Below, in pieces: positions 17,783-26,522 of a stretch of DNA of 64,000 nucleotides. The position numbers and the translations under genes were made by a program. The first letter of the stretch is position 1. Every line of letters begins with the position of its first letter. The notes beneath the pieces were generated by a model that was given only the letters and a program-made list of their open reading frames with translations, searched no databases and had not been told where the DNA came from. The stretch is from Acinetobacter pollinis (GTDB lineage: Bacteria; Pseudomonadota; Gammaproteobacteria; Pseudomonadales; Moraxellaceae), in assembly GCF_015627175.1 (NCBI RefSeq), contig NZ_VTDQ01000011.1, forward strand, positions 1-64,000. Direction: 5' to 3'.

Positions 17783-18070
17783 ATGTCATATTTTGCGATT
17801 ATATTTGAAACAGATGAAGCGAACTATGGGCGTGTTGAAGACGCAATTCATACCGTTTCGAAGGGAAAATGCCAAAAAATCTTACATAATTTTTGGGTGG
17901 TAGATACACTTTATCCTGATGCCAAAAAAGTTCGAGACTACATTAAAAACTATTTAAAACTCGATTTTGACGATAAAGTATTCGTTACCGCTATCAAAGA
18001 AGGGGAGTCTCCTTGGGCTTCTTGGGGACTAGAAAAAACAGCTGTTGATTGGTTAACGTCAAAAGCTTAG
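17783..18070 (+). CDS. SinR-like small protein
   Basis: This 95-residue protein begins MSYFAIIFETDEANYGRVEDAI; the start at 17783 is chosen because GGAG lies 6 nt upstream, while an earlier ATG at 17771 contains that site. A beta-strand, helix, strand pattern (FAIIF, then helix, then FWVVDTL, and VFVTAIKEG) fits a small ferredoxin-like fold. I recall similar proteins annotated as SinR family, a name given for a loose resemblance to Cas2-like/VapD-like folds. There is no CRISPR array or cas gene nearby. It precedes gap by 59 bp on the same strand. Function unknown. Confidence 0.6.
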   Translation: MSYFAIIFETDEANYGRVEDAIHTVSKGKCQKILHNFWVVDTLYPDAKKVRDYIKNYLKLDFDDKVFVTAIKEGESPWASWGLEKTAVDWLTSKA

Positions 18071-18129
18071 CCTCGTACCTGATATATTTTAAAGAAGATG
18101 GAAATTTTAATTTCAAAGGTGAATATAAA

Positions 18130-19131
18130 ATGATTAATGTTGCTATTAATGGATTTGGTCGTATTGGTCGTAGCTTTGTTCGTGCACTTCAAGCAAAACA
18201 AAGCGAAATTAATGTTGTTGCAATTAACGATCTTGGATCAGTAAAACAACTTGCACATCTATTAAAGTACGATACAGCGTTTGGCAACTTTCCTGAAGAA
18301 GTTAAAGTAGAAGAAAATGCATTATATATTGGCGGCAAAAAAATCGCTGTTTATCAGGAAAGAGATCCAGAAAACTTACCTTGGAAAGAGCTTAACATTG
18401 ACGTTGTTTTAGAATCTACAGGTGTATTTGTAAGTGGTCCTGCTGCTTCTAAACATTTAAAAGCAGGTGCGCGTAAAGTTGTTATTTCTGCACCAGCAAG
18501 TGAAGTAGATTTAACAATTGTTCAAGGCGTAAACAACGACCTATACGACAAAGAGAAACACAATATTGTTTCAAATGCATCTTGTACAACAAACTGTCTT
18601 GCACCTCTAGCAAAAGTAATTAATGATAACTTTGGTATTGTTGATGGTTTCATGACAACAATCCATGCTTATACACAAGATCAAAACTTACAAGATTCTC
18701 CACATAAAGATATGCGCCGTGCACGTTGTGCAGCACAAAACATTGTGCCGACATCTACAGGTGCAGCGAAAGCGATTGGTCTAGTTATTCCTGAATTAAA
18801 AGGTAAATTAGACGGTGGTGCAGTGCGTGTACCAGTTATTACAGGTTCAATGGTTGACCTTACTGTAAACTTAAAAGAAACAGTAACGATTGAGCAAGTA
18901 AAAGCTGCTGTGAAAAAAGCTGCAGAAAATGAAATGAAAGGTGTATTGGCATATACAGAAGATGAAATTGTATCTTCAGACATCATTAAAAACCCTGCAT
19001 CTTCAATTTTCGATGCTGGTTTAACAAATGTGATTGGCGATAAATTCTTAAAAGTAACAAGCTGGTACGACAACGAGTGGGGCTTCTCTAACCGTTTAAT
19101 CGATACTATTGAACAAGTTGCTGTAAAATAA
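18130..19131 (+). CDS. gap: glyceraldehyde-3-phosphate dehydrogenase, type I
   Basis: This is the phosphorylating NAD-dependent GAPDH of glycolysis/gluconeogenesis. The 333-residue protein starts MINVAINGFGRIGRSFVRAL (NAD-binding), has the active-site block SNASCTTNCLAP with the catalytic Cys (about residues 152-163), and ends with WYDNEWGFSNRLIDT. ATG 18130 is preceded by AAAGGTG; the longer in-frame reading from 18049 overlaps the previous gene. Acinetobacter lacks a complete Embden-Meyerhof route, so the enzyme probably works mainly in gluconeogenesis and the Entner-Doudoroff lower branch (general knowledge of the genus). Confidence 0.95.
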   Translation: MINVAINGFGRIGRSFVRALQAKQSEINVVAINDLGSVKQLAHLLKYDTAFGNFPEEVKVEENALYIGGKKIAVYQERDPENLPWKELNIDVVLESTGVFVSGPAASKHLKAGARKVVISAPASEVDLTIVQGVNNDLYDKEKHNIVSNASCTTNCLAPLAKVINDNFGIVDGFMTTIHAYTQDQNLQDSPHKDMRRARCAAQNIVPTSTGAAKAIGLVIPELKGKLDGGAVRVPVITGSMVDLTVNLKETVTIEQVKAAVKKAAENEMKGVLAYTEDEIVSSDIIKNPASSIFDAGLTNVIGDKFLKVTSWYDNEWGFSNRLIDTIEQVAVK

Positions 19132-19157
19132 TTTTTACAAGAAATTGTAATGATTAA

Positions 19158-19187
19158 AAAAAGCCGATATTTCTATATCGGCTTTTT
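19158..19187. terminator. bidirectional terminator gap / dgkA
   Basis: AAAAAGCCGATAT pairs with ATATCGGCTTTTT over a TTCT loop, placed between two converging genes. The A- and T-runs let it work in both directions. Confidence 0.85.
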
Positions 19188-19189
19188 AT

Positions 19190-19564
19190 TTAAAGGAATA
19201 AGACAGTAACCCAAGTGATAAAAATAATAAAGAGTGCAACAAATTGGGCTGCACTACCCATGTCTTTAGCAATTTTTGCAAGCGGATGTCTTTCAAGTGA
19301 AATACGATCAACTACAGCTTCAATTGCTGAATTAAATAGTTCAACAATAATTGCAATTAGGCCTACTATGACTAATAAAATATGTTCAGCTTTAGAGGCT
19401 TGAATGAAAAAGCTAATTGGAAAAAGAACGAGATTTAAGTAAACGATTTGTCTAAAAGCAGCTTCATGCTTAAAAGCAGATTGAAAACCTGAAAGTGAAT
19501 AATGGAACGCATGAATGATACGTTTTATTCCCTGATTGCCTTTAAATGGTGAATATTGACCCAT
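19190..19564 (-). CDS. dgkA: diacylglycerol kinase DgkA
   Basis: DgkA phosphorylates diacylglycerol to phosphatidate in the inner membrane, recycling lipid left by membrane-derived oligosaccharide and LPS modification. The 124-residue protein has three membrane helices (about 43-55, 60-80, 105-123), EAAFRQ near residue 34, and the family signature VELFNSAIEAVVDR...AKDMGSAA (about 73-108). Length is standard. Monocistronic, converging with gap. Confidence 0.93.
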   Translation of the reverse strand: MGQYSPFKGNQGIKRIIHAFHYSLSGFQSAFKHEAAFRQIVYLNLVLFPISFFIQASKAEHILLVIVGLIAIIVELFNSAIEAVVDRISLERHPLAKIAKDMGSAAQFVALFIIFITWVTVLFL

Positions 19565-19742
19565 GAATGAAATAAGTGCGTAATAAGCAAGATGAATGCT
19601 ATGATACCTCGTATATAATTAAGTAAAAGTTAAATTTAATACGATATAAAAAATTACTTTTAAATGTAAGTTTTTGAATGACGACTTTATTAAAGTGGTA
19701 TTCTGCGATTCTTTCGAAATGTGCATTGAATTGAGGCGATAA

Positions 19743-20321
19743 ATGCAAGAAAAAACACAGCCTTTTTATATAGAAAATGGTGTTTTACACGGGGTGCGTC
19801 AAATACCATCTCCAAATTTTAATCAACGTCCTGAAAATACCGATATTCAGATGGTGGTTATTCATAATATTAGTTTACCTCCTTCTCAATTTGGTCAGGG
19901 ATATATTGAGCAATTCTTTCAAAATCAATTAGATTGGACACTACATCCATATTTTCAAACAATAAAGGGAATGGAAGTCTCTGCACATCTACTTATTTTA
20001 AGAACAGGTGAAGTCATACAATTGGTCAATTTTAATGACCGCGCATGGCATGCAGGGCGTTCGAATTATCTAGGCTTACCAGAGTGTAATGATTATTCGA
20101 TCGGAATTGAGTTAGAAGGATGCGATGACTTGCCTTTTGAGAGTGTTCAATATCAAGCTCTTGTTGATGTAGTCAATTGTCTGCAACAGACGTATCCTAA
20201 AATTCAACATCATATTGCTGGACATTCAGATATTGCACCTGAAAGAAAAACAGATCCAGGACCTTATTTTAATTGGTCTCACTTTAGACAATTATTAGGT
20301 GAATATAACATCTCGAAATAA
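19743..20321 (+). CDS. ampD: 1,6-anhydro-N-acetylmuramyl-L-alanine amidase AmpD
   Basis: AmpD cleaves the stem peptide from anhydro-muropeptides in the cytoplasm, controlling recycled muropeptide levels and, where an ampR-ampC pair exists, beta-lactamase induction. The 192-residue protein has the amidase_2 zinc ligands in VVIHNIS (about 38-44), HAGRSNYLG (about 102-110) and IAGHSDIAPERKTDPGPYFNW (about 158-178), plus GIELEGCDDLPF. No signal peptide, as expected for AmpD. GAGG precedes the start. It is followed by murJ on the same strand after about 55 bp. Confidence 0.93.
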   Translation: MQEKTQPFYIENGVLHGVRQIPSPNFNQRPENTDIQMVVIHNISLPPSQFGQGYIEQFFQNQLDWTLHPYFQTIKGMEVSAHLLILRTGEVIQLVNFNDRAWHAGRSNYLGLPECNDYSIGIELEGCDDLPFESVQYQALVDVVNCLQQTYPKIQHHIAGHSDIAPERKTDPGPYFNWSHFRQLLGEYNISK

Positions 20322-20375
20322 AAATCATCCATTTAAATTTAAATGGCCACATTCAACTCAATTTAGGTATAAAAA

Positions 20376-21917
20376 ATGGCGCTTTGGCGGTCGACATTTG
20401 TCGTAAGTGCAATGACGATGCTCTCACGTATTTTAGGATTAGTACGTGATATGGTTCTGTTAAATGTATTCGGGGCAGGGAAAGAATTTGACGTATTTGT
20501 TGTTGCATTTAGGATACCTAATTTCTTTAGGCGACTGTTTGCAGAAGGTGCATTTTCTCAGGCATTTATTCCTGTTTTAACTGAATATAAAACCAAATTG
20601 CATGTTGAGGTACAAATACTAATTAGCCGAGTTTTTGGCTGTCTATTGCTGTTAATGTCTTCATTAACACTTATTGCTATGCTGGCTGCACCATATATTA
20701 TTTATGTATATGCTCCGGGGTTTCATGAACATCCCGATAAGTTTGCCGATGCAGTACAGATGTTCCGTTTAACGATTCCTTATCTTATGTTTATGTCTTT
20801 GACGGCATTCGCAAGTAGTATCTTAAACAGTTATGGTTCATTTTTTAGTCCTTCATTTTCACCAGTTCTTTTAAACGCGATTATGATTGCGGCTGCTTGG
20901 TGGCTTACACCATATATGCAAACTCCTATTATGTCGCTAGGATGGGCGGTCATTGCTGCGGGTATTATTCAGCTTGCAATACAGATACCAGAGCTATGGC
21001 ATAAGAAACTACTTATTCCACCTAAAGTAGACTTTCAACATGAAGGTGTGCGTAAGATTTTAAAACTTATGCTTCCTGCGCTATTTGGTGTATCTGTGAC
21101 ACAAATCAATTTGTTGTTGAATACGATTTGGGCATCATTTATGCAAGATGGCTCTGTATCTTGGTTATACAGTGCAGAACGTATGACAGAGTTACCTTTA
21201 GGATTGATTGGTGTTGCAATTGGTACTGTAATCTTACCTTCACTTTCAAGTAGACATGCCGAGCAAGATGTTGAAAAATTTAAAGCAATGATTGATTGGG
21301 CAGCACGTGTCATTATTTTAGTAGGTGTACCTGCAAGTCTTGCATTATTTATGCTATCTACACCGATTATTCAGGCACTCTTTCAACATGGAGAATTTAC
21401 ACCACAAGATACTAAAATGACTGCATTGGCGTTACAGTGTATGAGTGGTGGTGTTCTAGCATTTATGTTAATTAAGGTGTTTGCACCTGGTTTTTACGCG
21501 CAACAAGATACAAAAACACCTGTACGTATTGGACTTGTTGCGGTGGCTGCCAATGCCTTAATGAATGTTATTTTAATTACGTTCTTTAAATATATTGACT
21601 GGCATGCGCCTCATATGGCTTTAGGTATTTCCTCATCATTCTCTGCGCTTGTAAATGCAGGTTTATTATATTATTTCCTCCATAAGCGCGATGTTTTTAG
21701 ATTTGGGTCACACTGGAAAAAAATTGCACTACAATATTTTATTGCAAACATTGTTATGGCTATTGCATTAGCTATTGGCATCCATTTTTATAATGGAGAA
21801 TTATCGCAGTGGTTGCGTATTGCTGAAGTATTGGGTCTTTGTTTCGTTGGCGTCGTTGCATATGCAGTGACGCTACTCATTGTTGGTTTTAGACCAAGAG
21901 ATTTAAAGCATTCATAA
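20376..21917 (+). CDS. murJ: lipid II flippase MurJ
   Basis: MurJ flips lipid II across the inner membrane for peptidoglycan synthesis. The 513-residue protein has the MOP-superfamily N-terminus MALWRSTFVVSAMTMLSRILGLVRD, a following DVFVVAFRIPNFFRRLFAEGAFSQAFIPV (about 39-67) and about 14 membrane helices. Length is normal. In many gammaproteobacteria murJ precedes ribF; here it follows ampD instead, while ribF-ileS is 16 kb away. Confidence 0.95.
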   Translation: MALWRSTFVVSAMTMLSRILGLVRDMVLLNVFGAGKEFDVFVVAFRIPNFFRRLFAEGAFSQAFIPVLTEYKTKLHVEVQILISRVFGCLLLLMSSLTLIAMLAAPYIIYVYAPGFHEHPDKFADAVQMFRLTIPYLMFMSLTAFASSILNSYGSFFSPSFSPVLLNAIMIAAAWWLTPYMQTPIMSLGWAVIAAGIIQLAIQIPELWHKKLLIPPKVDFQHEGVRKILKLMLPALFGVSVTQINLLLNTIWASFMQDGSVSWLYSAERMTELPLGLIGVAIGTVILPSLSSRHAEQDVEKFKAMIDWAARVIILVGVPASLALFMLSTPIIQALFQHGEFTPQDTKMTALALQCMSGGVLAFMLIKVFAPGFYAQQDTKTPVRIGLVAVAANALMNVILITFFKYIDWHAPHMALGISSSFSALVNAGLLYYFLHKRDVFRFGSHWKKIALQYFIANIVMAIALAIGIHFYNGELSQWLRIAEVLGLCFVGVVAYAVTLLIVGFRPRDLKHS

Positions 21918-21931
21918 AAATAGTGAGAAAT

Positions 21932-21959
21932 AAAAAAGTAGCTAAAATGCTACTTTTTT
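21932..21959. terminator. bidirectional terminator murJ / YgaP-like gene
   Basis: AAAAAAGTAGC pairs with GCTACTTTTTT over a 6-nt loop between two converging genes. Confidence 0.85.
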
Positions 21960-22485
21960 ATTGTGAGTTGAATGGTTTTGTATTCCAAGGTGCTTTCATA
22001 AGTACTTTTGCAAGACCACAATATCCTGAAATACCTGCAAATACCAAACCCATACCGATTGCTGTAGAAATAAGAAAAAACCATGTCGATATGGTATAAC
22101 CGAGCAATAGTCCTATAAGTATAAGTAAACCTGTAGTAATTTGTACCTGACGCTGAATATCTATAGGTTGTTTTAGATCTTGAACAATAGAAAAATTTTC
22201 ATTACGCCAAGCGTCTATACCACCTTTAATTATATAATTTTGCTGAGAGAAATTTTTCTCTAAAAAATCTCGATTACTTTGTGTTCTATTACCTGATTTA
22301 CAATAGAAAAATATAATCTTATTTTGGTACGCTTGCGTATGGTTTGCTAAGTCTTCGAGAGGGATATTAATCGCATGGCGAATATGTTCTCGCATATATT
22401 CTTGTTTCGAACGAATGTCGACAATTAGGGAGTCTTCTTGAATAAGCTGAGGGGCTTCTTTAGCAGATATCTCATGTATTGGCAC
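21958..22485 (-). CDS. YgaP-like membrane rhodanese
   Basis: The 175-residue protein has an N-terminal rhodanese domain with the active-site loop CKSGNRT (Cys62) and a C-terminal DUF2892-type region with two membrane helices (about 112-160). This is the architecture of E. coli YgaP, an inner-membrane thiosulfate sulfurtransferase that handles sulfane sulfur. It is 15 bp downstream of an ArsR-type repressor gene, exactly as ygaV-ygaP. The pair is likely induced by sulfide or persulfide stress (inference from YgaV/BigR/SqrR systems). Confidence 0.82.
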   Translation of the reverse strand: MPIHEISAKEAPQLIQEDSLIVDIRSKQEYMREHIRHAINIPLEDLANHTQAYQNKIIFFYCKSGNRTQSNRDFLEKNFSQQNYIIKGGIDAWRNENFSIVQDLKQPIDIQRQVQITTGLLILIGLLLGYTISTWFFLISTAIGMGLVFAGISGYCGLAKVLMKAPWNTKPFNSQ

Positions 22486-22500
22486 TGTAATCTTCCTCTG

Positions 22501-22800
22501 TTATTCAGGACAAAAAATATCTTTGAGCGCACTTATCAGCTTTATGACATCTGGATTATGAATACGATAATATAAAGTCTGTGAGTCTCGTCGGTAAGTC
22601 ACCAAATTTTCATGTCTCATTTTGGCTAAATGCTGAGACAAAGCAGAAGCGCTTAAGTCTATTTTTTTATTCATTTCTCCAACAGTCATTTCACCCTCCT
22701 GAATTAATAAGCATAAAATCATTAATCTTTTGGGATTACTGAGTGCTTGCAAAAAGCAGGATGCACTTAAAATATTTTGATATTGTTGCTCTGGATTCAT
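22501..22800 (-). CDS. YgaV/BigR-like ArsR-family repressor
   Basis: The 99-residue protein is a winged-helix ArsR regulator with the recognition region LSASALSQHLAKMRHENLVTYRRDSQTLYYRI (about 48-79). Cys30 (in MILCLL) and Cys97 (in IFCPE) occupy the positions of the two redox cysteines of BigR/SqrR/YgaV, which form a tetrasulfide or disulfide with persulfides and release DNA. A third Cys is at 15. It heads the operon with the YgaP-like gene, and a 39-bp nested inverted repeat lies 11 bp upstream of its start, consistent with autorepression. Confidence 0.83.
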   Translation of the reverse strand: MNPEQQYQNILSASCFLQALSNPKRLMILCLLIQEGEMTVGEMNKKIDLSASALSQHLAKMRHENLVTYRRDSQTLYYRIHNPDVIKLISALKDIFCPE

Positions 22801-22810
22801 GGTCTCTTTA

Positions 22811-22849
22811 TTAATTTAGTAAAATCTAATTTAGATTAAACTAAATTAA
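22811..22849. promoter_or_regulatory. operator of the YgaV/BigR-like repressor
   Basis: Two nested inverted repeats share one centre at 22830: the outer arms TTAATTTAGT (22811-22820) and ACTAAATTAA (22840-22849), and the inner palindrome AATCTAA-T-TTAGATT (22823-22837). Only two bases on each side break the symmetry. It ends 11 bp before the repressor start codon, where it would cover the promoter. Confidence 0.8.
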
Positions 22850-22967
22850 AGAGGAATAAAAGCACACATTGATAAGTTTAGAGGTAAAAATAGTTTGAAT
22901 TTAATGGAGATGGAATGAGAAAGAAAAAACATAAATGACTTCTCCTTTCTCAGAAATCTAAAGAAGG

Positions 22968-23306
22968 TTACTGACTTCTAAACACGAAGTATATACAACC
23001 AAGTAGACATCCCATGGCCCATAGGTAGTCTAATTTAAAAGGTTGTTTGAACAAAAAAATCATAAATGGTGTAAAAACAATAAGTGTAATGACTTCTTGC
23101 GTAATTTTGACTTGCCCTAAAGACCAATTTGTTTGAGAAAGTAGTCGAGTTGCAGGAATCATAAAACTGTATTCAAGTAGAGCAATGCACCAACTAAATA
23201 AAATTGCTTTCCATAAAGGAGAGTCATGCATGAATTTTAAATGGCCGTACCATGCAAGTGTCATGAAGCAATTTGAAATAACAAGAAACAGAATTCCGTA
23301 ATACAT
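22968..23306 (-). CDS. DUF486 (DMT-type) small membrane protein
   Basis: The 112-residue protein has four predicted membrane segments, and the blocks NCFMTLAWYGHLKF (about 12-25), FSWCIALLEYSFMIPA (about 37-52), KITQEVITLIVF (about 67-78) and DYLWAMGCLLGCIYFVFR (about 93-110) fit DUF486, a small family related to drug/metabolite transporters. Such half-size DMT proteins may dimerise. No transported substrate is known. Isolated gene between the ygaV-like operon and a LysR gene. Confidence 0.75.
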   Translation of the reverse strand: MYYGILFLVISNCFMTLAWYGHLKFMHDSPLWKAILFSWCIALLEYSFMIPATRLLSQTNWSLGQVKITQEVITLIVFTPFMIFLFKQPFKLDYLWAMGCLLGCIYFVFRSQ

Positions 23307-23408
23307 AATTGTTCAACATTCATTCTAGATGACTGATTATAGTTTATCTTTTAATGAAATCGTTTAAAATTTAAATGCCATATATACACAATATATTTAA
23401 AAATACAT

Positions 23409-24326
23409 TTACGAAAAAATTGATTCTAAATGCTGCATAGTAGAAGTTAGCTCACTTAACATAGCTTGAGCAGATTTTGATATTTGTCTTCGGGGTGCTG
23501 TGCATAAAGCAAGAGTTAAAGGATGAATATTTTTATCTTTGATGGGAATAAAGCACAACTCTTTTTTTAAAGTACTGTTCATAACATCTAACTGACTAAG
23601 AATTGCTAGACCTAAATTTTGTTTGAGTAGTGAGCGGATCATTTCAATATCATTGCACATAATATGTTGATTAGGATGAATCTGATGATGTTGGTAAATG
23701 GCTTCGATTCTTTCCTGAATGACGAGTGGGCGATGTGCGGTAATATGGCGTTGGTCTAATGTGTTAGAAATAGAAATTTCACTGAATTGTGCAAATGCAT
23801 GTTGTGGTGATACTACAAATCCAATAGGAATTTCTAAAAAAGAAATTACCTCTAAATTTCGATGTTGTTTAGGTTCAAAAATAATCCCAAAGTCGACTTC
23901 ATTTTGAATGATCTTATGTGCCACAGCATCGCTTTCGTCCACAGTCAGATTAAAATTAATCCAAGGGTACTTTTTGGACATTTTTGCAATAGCATCTATA
24001 AGAAAACTATCTGCTAATGCCGCAATACATGCAATATCGACGGTTCCTCGTGTAAGACCTTGAATTTCATCAAACCGTGTTTGTGTAATCTGAAAATCTT
24101 TTTTCCATTTTATTAAATCTGCGTAAAGTAATTCGCCTGCAAGGGTCAGACGCATACCATGAGGTAGTCTTTCAAAAAGTGGTACACCAAGTTCTTCTTC
24201 AGCCAGTGCAATTTGCCGATGTACTGCCGATACAGAAATATACAATTGATCAGCTGCTTGGCGCAGACTTCCTGTACTTGCCACTGCCATAAAATAGTTG
24301 GAGAAACGTGAAAATGGTGCATCCAT
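23409..24326 (-). CDS. LysR-family regulator of the Rieske cluster
   Basis: The 305-residue protein has a LysR winged helix (about residues 8-65, GSLRQAADQLYISVSAVHRQIALAEEELGVPLFERLPHGMRLT) and a periplasmic-binding-type effector domain (about 92-300). It is divergent from the Rieske oxygenase gene across about 100 bp, the usual LysR arrangement, so it probably activates that operon in response to the substrate or an intermediate. In Klebsiella the LysR HpxR is divergent from the hpxDE hypoxanthine oxygenase genes in the same way. Confidence 0.88.
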   Translation of the reverse strand: MDAPFSRFSNYFMAVASTGSLRQAADQLYISVSAVHRQIALAEEELGVPLFERLPHGMRLTLAGELLYADLIKWKKDFQITQTRFDEIQGLTRGTVDIACIAALADSFLIDAIAKMSKKYPWINFNLTVDESDAVAHKIIQNEVDFGIIFEPKQHRNLEVISFLEIPIGFVVSPQHAFAQFSEISISNTLDQRHITAHRPLVIQERIEAIYQHHQIHPNQHIMCNDIEMIRSLLKQNLGLAILSQLDVMNSTLKKELCFIPIKDKNIHPLTLALCTAPRRQISKSAQAMLSELTSTMQHLESIFS

Positions 24327-24429
24327 AAGTGTTCTAAAAATTAGAATGAGATATTCAAATCATTATAATAGACGAAATAGTAGCTTCACATAATAATAAT
24401 TTTAATTAGCCAAATAAGCGAAAAAGAAA

Positions 24430-25482
24430 ATGATGAGTGCAGCGATAAAAACACAGTCCTTAAATATTGATTTACCTGCTCATTGCACATTTTCTGTAAG
24501 CGACTGGCTTAAACTTGCCAAATATTGGTATCCCGTTGCATGTATAGAAGATATTCAAAATGAACCTGTAAAAGCGACACTTTTAGATGAAAATTTAGTC
24601 ATTTATAAAGTAAAAGGAGAAATTATTGTTGCGAGAGATGTCTGCCCACATCGTGGCGTACCACTGACATTAGGTTCTCATGATGGAGAAGGTGTAATTT
24701 GTCCATATCATGGCTTACGCTTTGGCGAGGGTGGAAAATGTAATCGTATTCCATCTAGTCCACAGCAAGCGATTCCAAGTAAGCTAAATTTATATACCTA
24801 TCGTGTTGTAGAGCAATATGGCTTGGTATGGACATGCCTAACACACGATACACCCGAAATTATACCGAATATGCCACTTTGGCATGAAGATAATGTACAA
24901 CAGGTGGTATGCACACCTGTAGATATAGAAGCATTTTCAGGGCGACAAGTAGAAGGGTTCTTGGATGTTGCACACTTTGCATGGGTACATACAGGGACAT
25001 TTGCAGACCCAGAAAATCAACTTGTACCCGACTATACGACACAAGAGACAGCACAGGGTTTTAATGCAGATTATTGGAGTACAGTTGGAGATTATCCAGC
25101 CAGCGATACTTTTAAGAAAGCAGATGATTTTAAAATTTTAAGACATTTTGAATTTCATTTGCCATTTACTGCAACGCTTACTATTCACCTTCGAGGGGGC
25201 GCAAAGCAAGTCATTATGAATGCTGCTTCGCCTATTTCTGCACGAAAAACACGTCTATTTGCACCTATTGTGAAAAATTACGATCTAAATGACAACGTAG
25301 AAGATGTGATTGATTACAACCTGAAAATATTTGAAGAAGACCGCCTTATGGTTGAAACACAAAAACCTGAACGACTTCCTCTCGACTTAACTCTTGAGGC
25401 ACATATTCCTGCTGATCGTAGCTCGATCATGTTACGCCGTTGTTTGAAAAAAGCAGGATTTGATCAGTTTTTTCTAATTTAA
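24430..25482 (+). CDS. Rieske non-heme iron oxygenase, alpha subunit 1
   Basis: The 350-residue protein has a Rieske [2Fe-2S] motif C-P-H...C-P-Y-H (Cys72, His74, Cys91, His94) and a mononuclear iron site in GFLDVAHFAWVH (Asp179, His182, His187). Its length and layout fit the single-component alpha oxygenases that demethylate or hydroxylate small aromatics and N-heterocycles (VanA, NdmA/B, HpxD). The C-terminus (FEEDRLMVETQKPE) resembles NdmA-type demethylases in style. The start may be ATG 24430 or 24433. First gene of an operon with its reductase and a paralog. Substrate unknown. Confidence 0.85.
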   Translation: MMSAAIKTQSLNIDLPAHCTFSVSDWLKLAKYWYPVACIEDIQNEPVKATLLDENLVIYKVKGEIIVARDVCPHRGVPLTLGSHDGEGVICPYHGLRFGEGGKCNRIPSSPQQAIPSKLNLYTYRVVEQYGLVWTCLTHDTPEIIPNMPLWHEDNVQQVVCTPVDIEAFSGRQVEGFLDVAHFAWVHTGTFADPENQLVPDYTTQETAQGFNADYWSTVGDYPASDTFKKADDFKILRHFEFHLPFTATLTIHLRGGAKQVIMNAASPISARKTRLFAPIVKNYDLNDNVEDVIDYNLKIFEEDRLMVETQKPERLPLDLTLEAHIPADRSSIMLRRCLKKAGFDQFFLI

Positions 25483-25528
25483 CCACTGAATTCTCATAAG
25501 TAGCAAAAACGTTAAAGAGTCATTAAAT

Positions 25529-26494
25529 ATGGAAAAAATTCAGGTTGTTGTTAAAAGTATGTCACTTCAAGGCGATGGCAATATTGAGGTTGTATTCAAG
25601 TCAAAAGATAAAATTACTCTTCCTATTTGGGAGGCAGGTGCACATATTGATGTTTATTTAACACCAATGTTAATACGCCAATATTCTTTGGTCGGGCATC
25701 CATTGGATGAACAACATTATACGATTTGTGTAAAAAGAGAAAGTAGCTCTCGAGGAGGTTCTGAGTTTATTCACGATACGCTACGGGTTGGCCATGAGCT
25801 GACGATCTCATTGCCACGTAATTATTTTAAATTAGCACCATCAAATGAGTATTATTTAGTGGCAGGTGGTATTGGTATTACACCTATTTTAACGATGGCG
25901 GAATACTTAGAGCAGTCAAAGAAACAATTTAAACTTTTTTATTATGTAAAAACCATTGATCAAGTGGCTTTTTTAGAGAGACTAAGGGCTGACTTCCAGC
26001 ATGGCACTATAGAAATTATTGAAACAATGGATGGGAAAGGTATTCGAAACAGTTTTCCTGATTTCCTAAAAGAGCCTCAAAAAGATAGCCAAATGTATTT
26101 ATGTGGGCCACAGGGTTTTATGGATGTGTGTATTGAAAAGTCTCTACTGCATGGATGGTCGAATGAGCAAATATTTTTTGAAGCTTTTGCTCCTATAAAA
26201 ACAAATATTCCAATCAGTCCAGATAATGGTTTCCAAGTCAGATTAAGCTCTACAGGGGAAACATTTCATGTGCCGAACGACAAGACTATTGCAACGGTAC
26301 TTATCGAAAATAACATAAATATACCTATTTCCTGTGAAATTGGCATGTGTGGTGCATGTTTAACTCAGGTGGTTTGTGGCGAAGTTGACCATCAAGATAC
26401 TGTTCAGTCGGATGAAGAAAAACAAGCAGATCAGCAATACATTGCGTTGTGTTGCTCTAGAGCCAAAAGTACAGTCTTAGAAATTAACTTATAG
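25529..26494 (+). CDS. Rieske oxygenase reductase (VanB/PDR type)
   Basis: The 321-residue flavin reductase supplies electrons to one or both neighbouring Rieske oxygenases. It has an FMN-binding barrel (RQYSLVGHP near 51, SSRGGSEFIH near 73), an NAD-binding domain (LVAGGIGITPILTMAEYL near 110, YLCGPQGFMD near 190) and a C-terminal plant-type [2Fe-2S] domain with CEIGMCGACLTQV and a fourth Cys near residue 312. The domain order FMN-NAD-2Fe-2S is that of phthalate dioxygenase reductase and VanB. It sits between the two oxygenase genes. Confidence 0.9.
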   Translation: MEKIQVVVKSMSLQGDGNIEVVFKSKDKITLPIWEAGAHIDVYLTPMLIRQYSLVGHPLDEQHYTICVKRESSSRGGSEFIHDTLRVGHELTISLPRNYFKLAPSNEYYLVAGGIGITPILTMAEYLEQSKKQFKLFYYVKTIDQVAFLERLRADFQHGTIEIIETMDGKGIRNSFPDFLKEPQKDSQMYLCGPQGFMDVCIEKSLLHGWSNEQIFFEAFAPIKTNIPISPDNGFQVRLSSTGETFHVPNDKTIATVLIENNINIPISCEIGMCGACLTQVVCGEVDHQDTVQSDEEKQADQQYIALCCSRAKSTVLEINL

Positions 26495-26522
26495 CAGTGG
26501 AACGAAAGAGACGAGGTATAAC

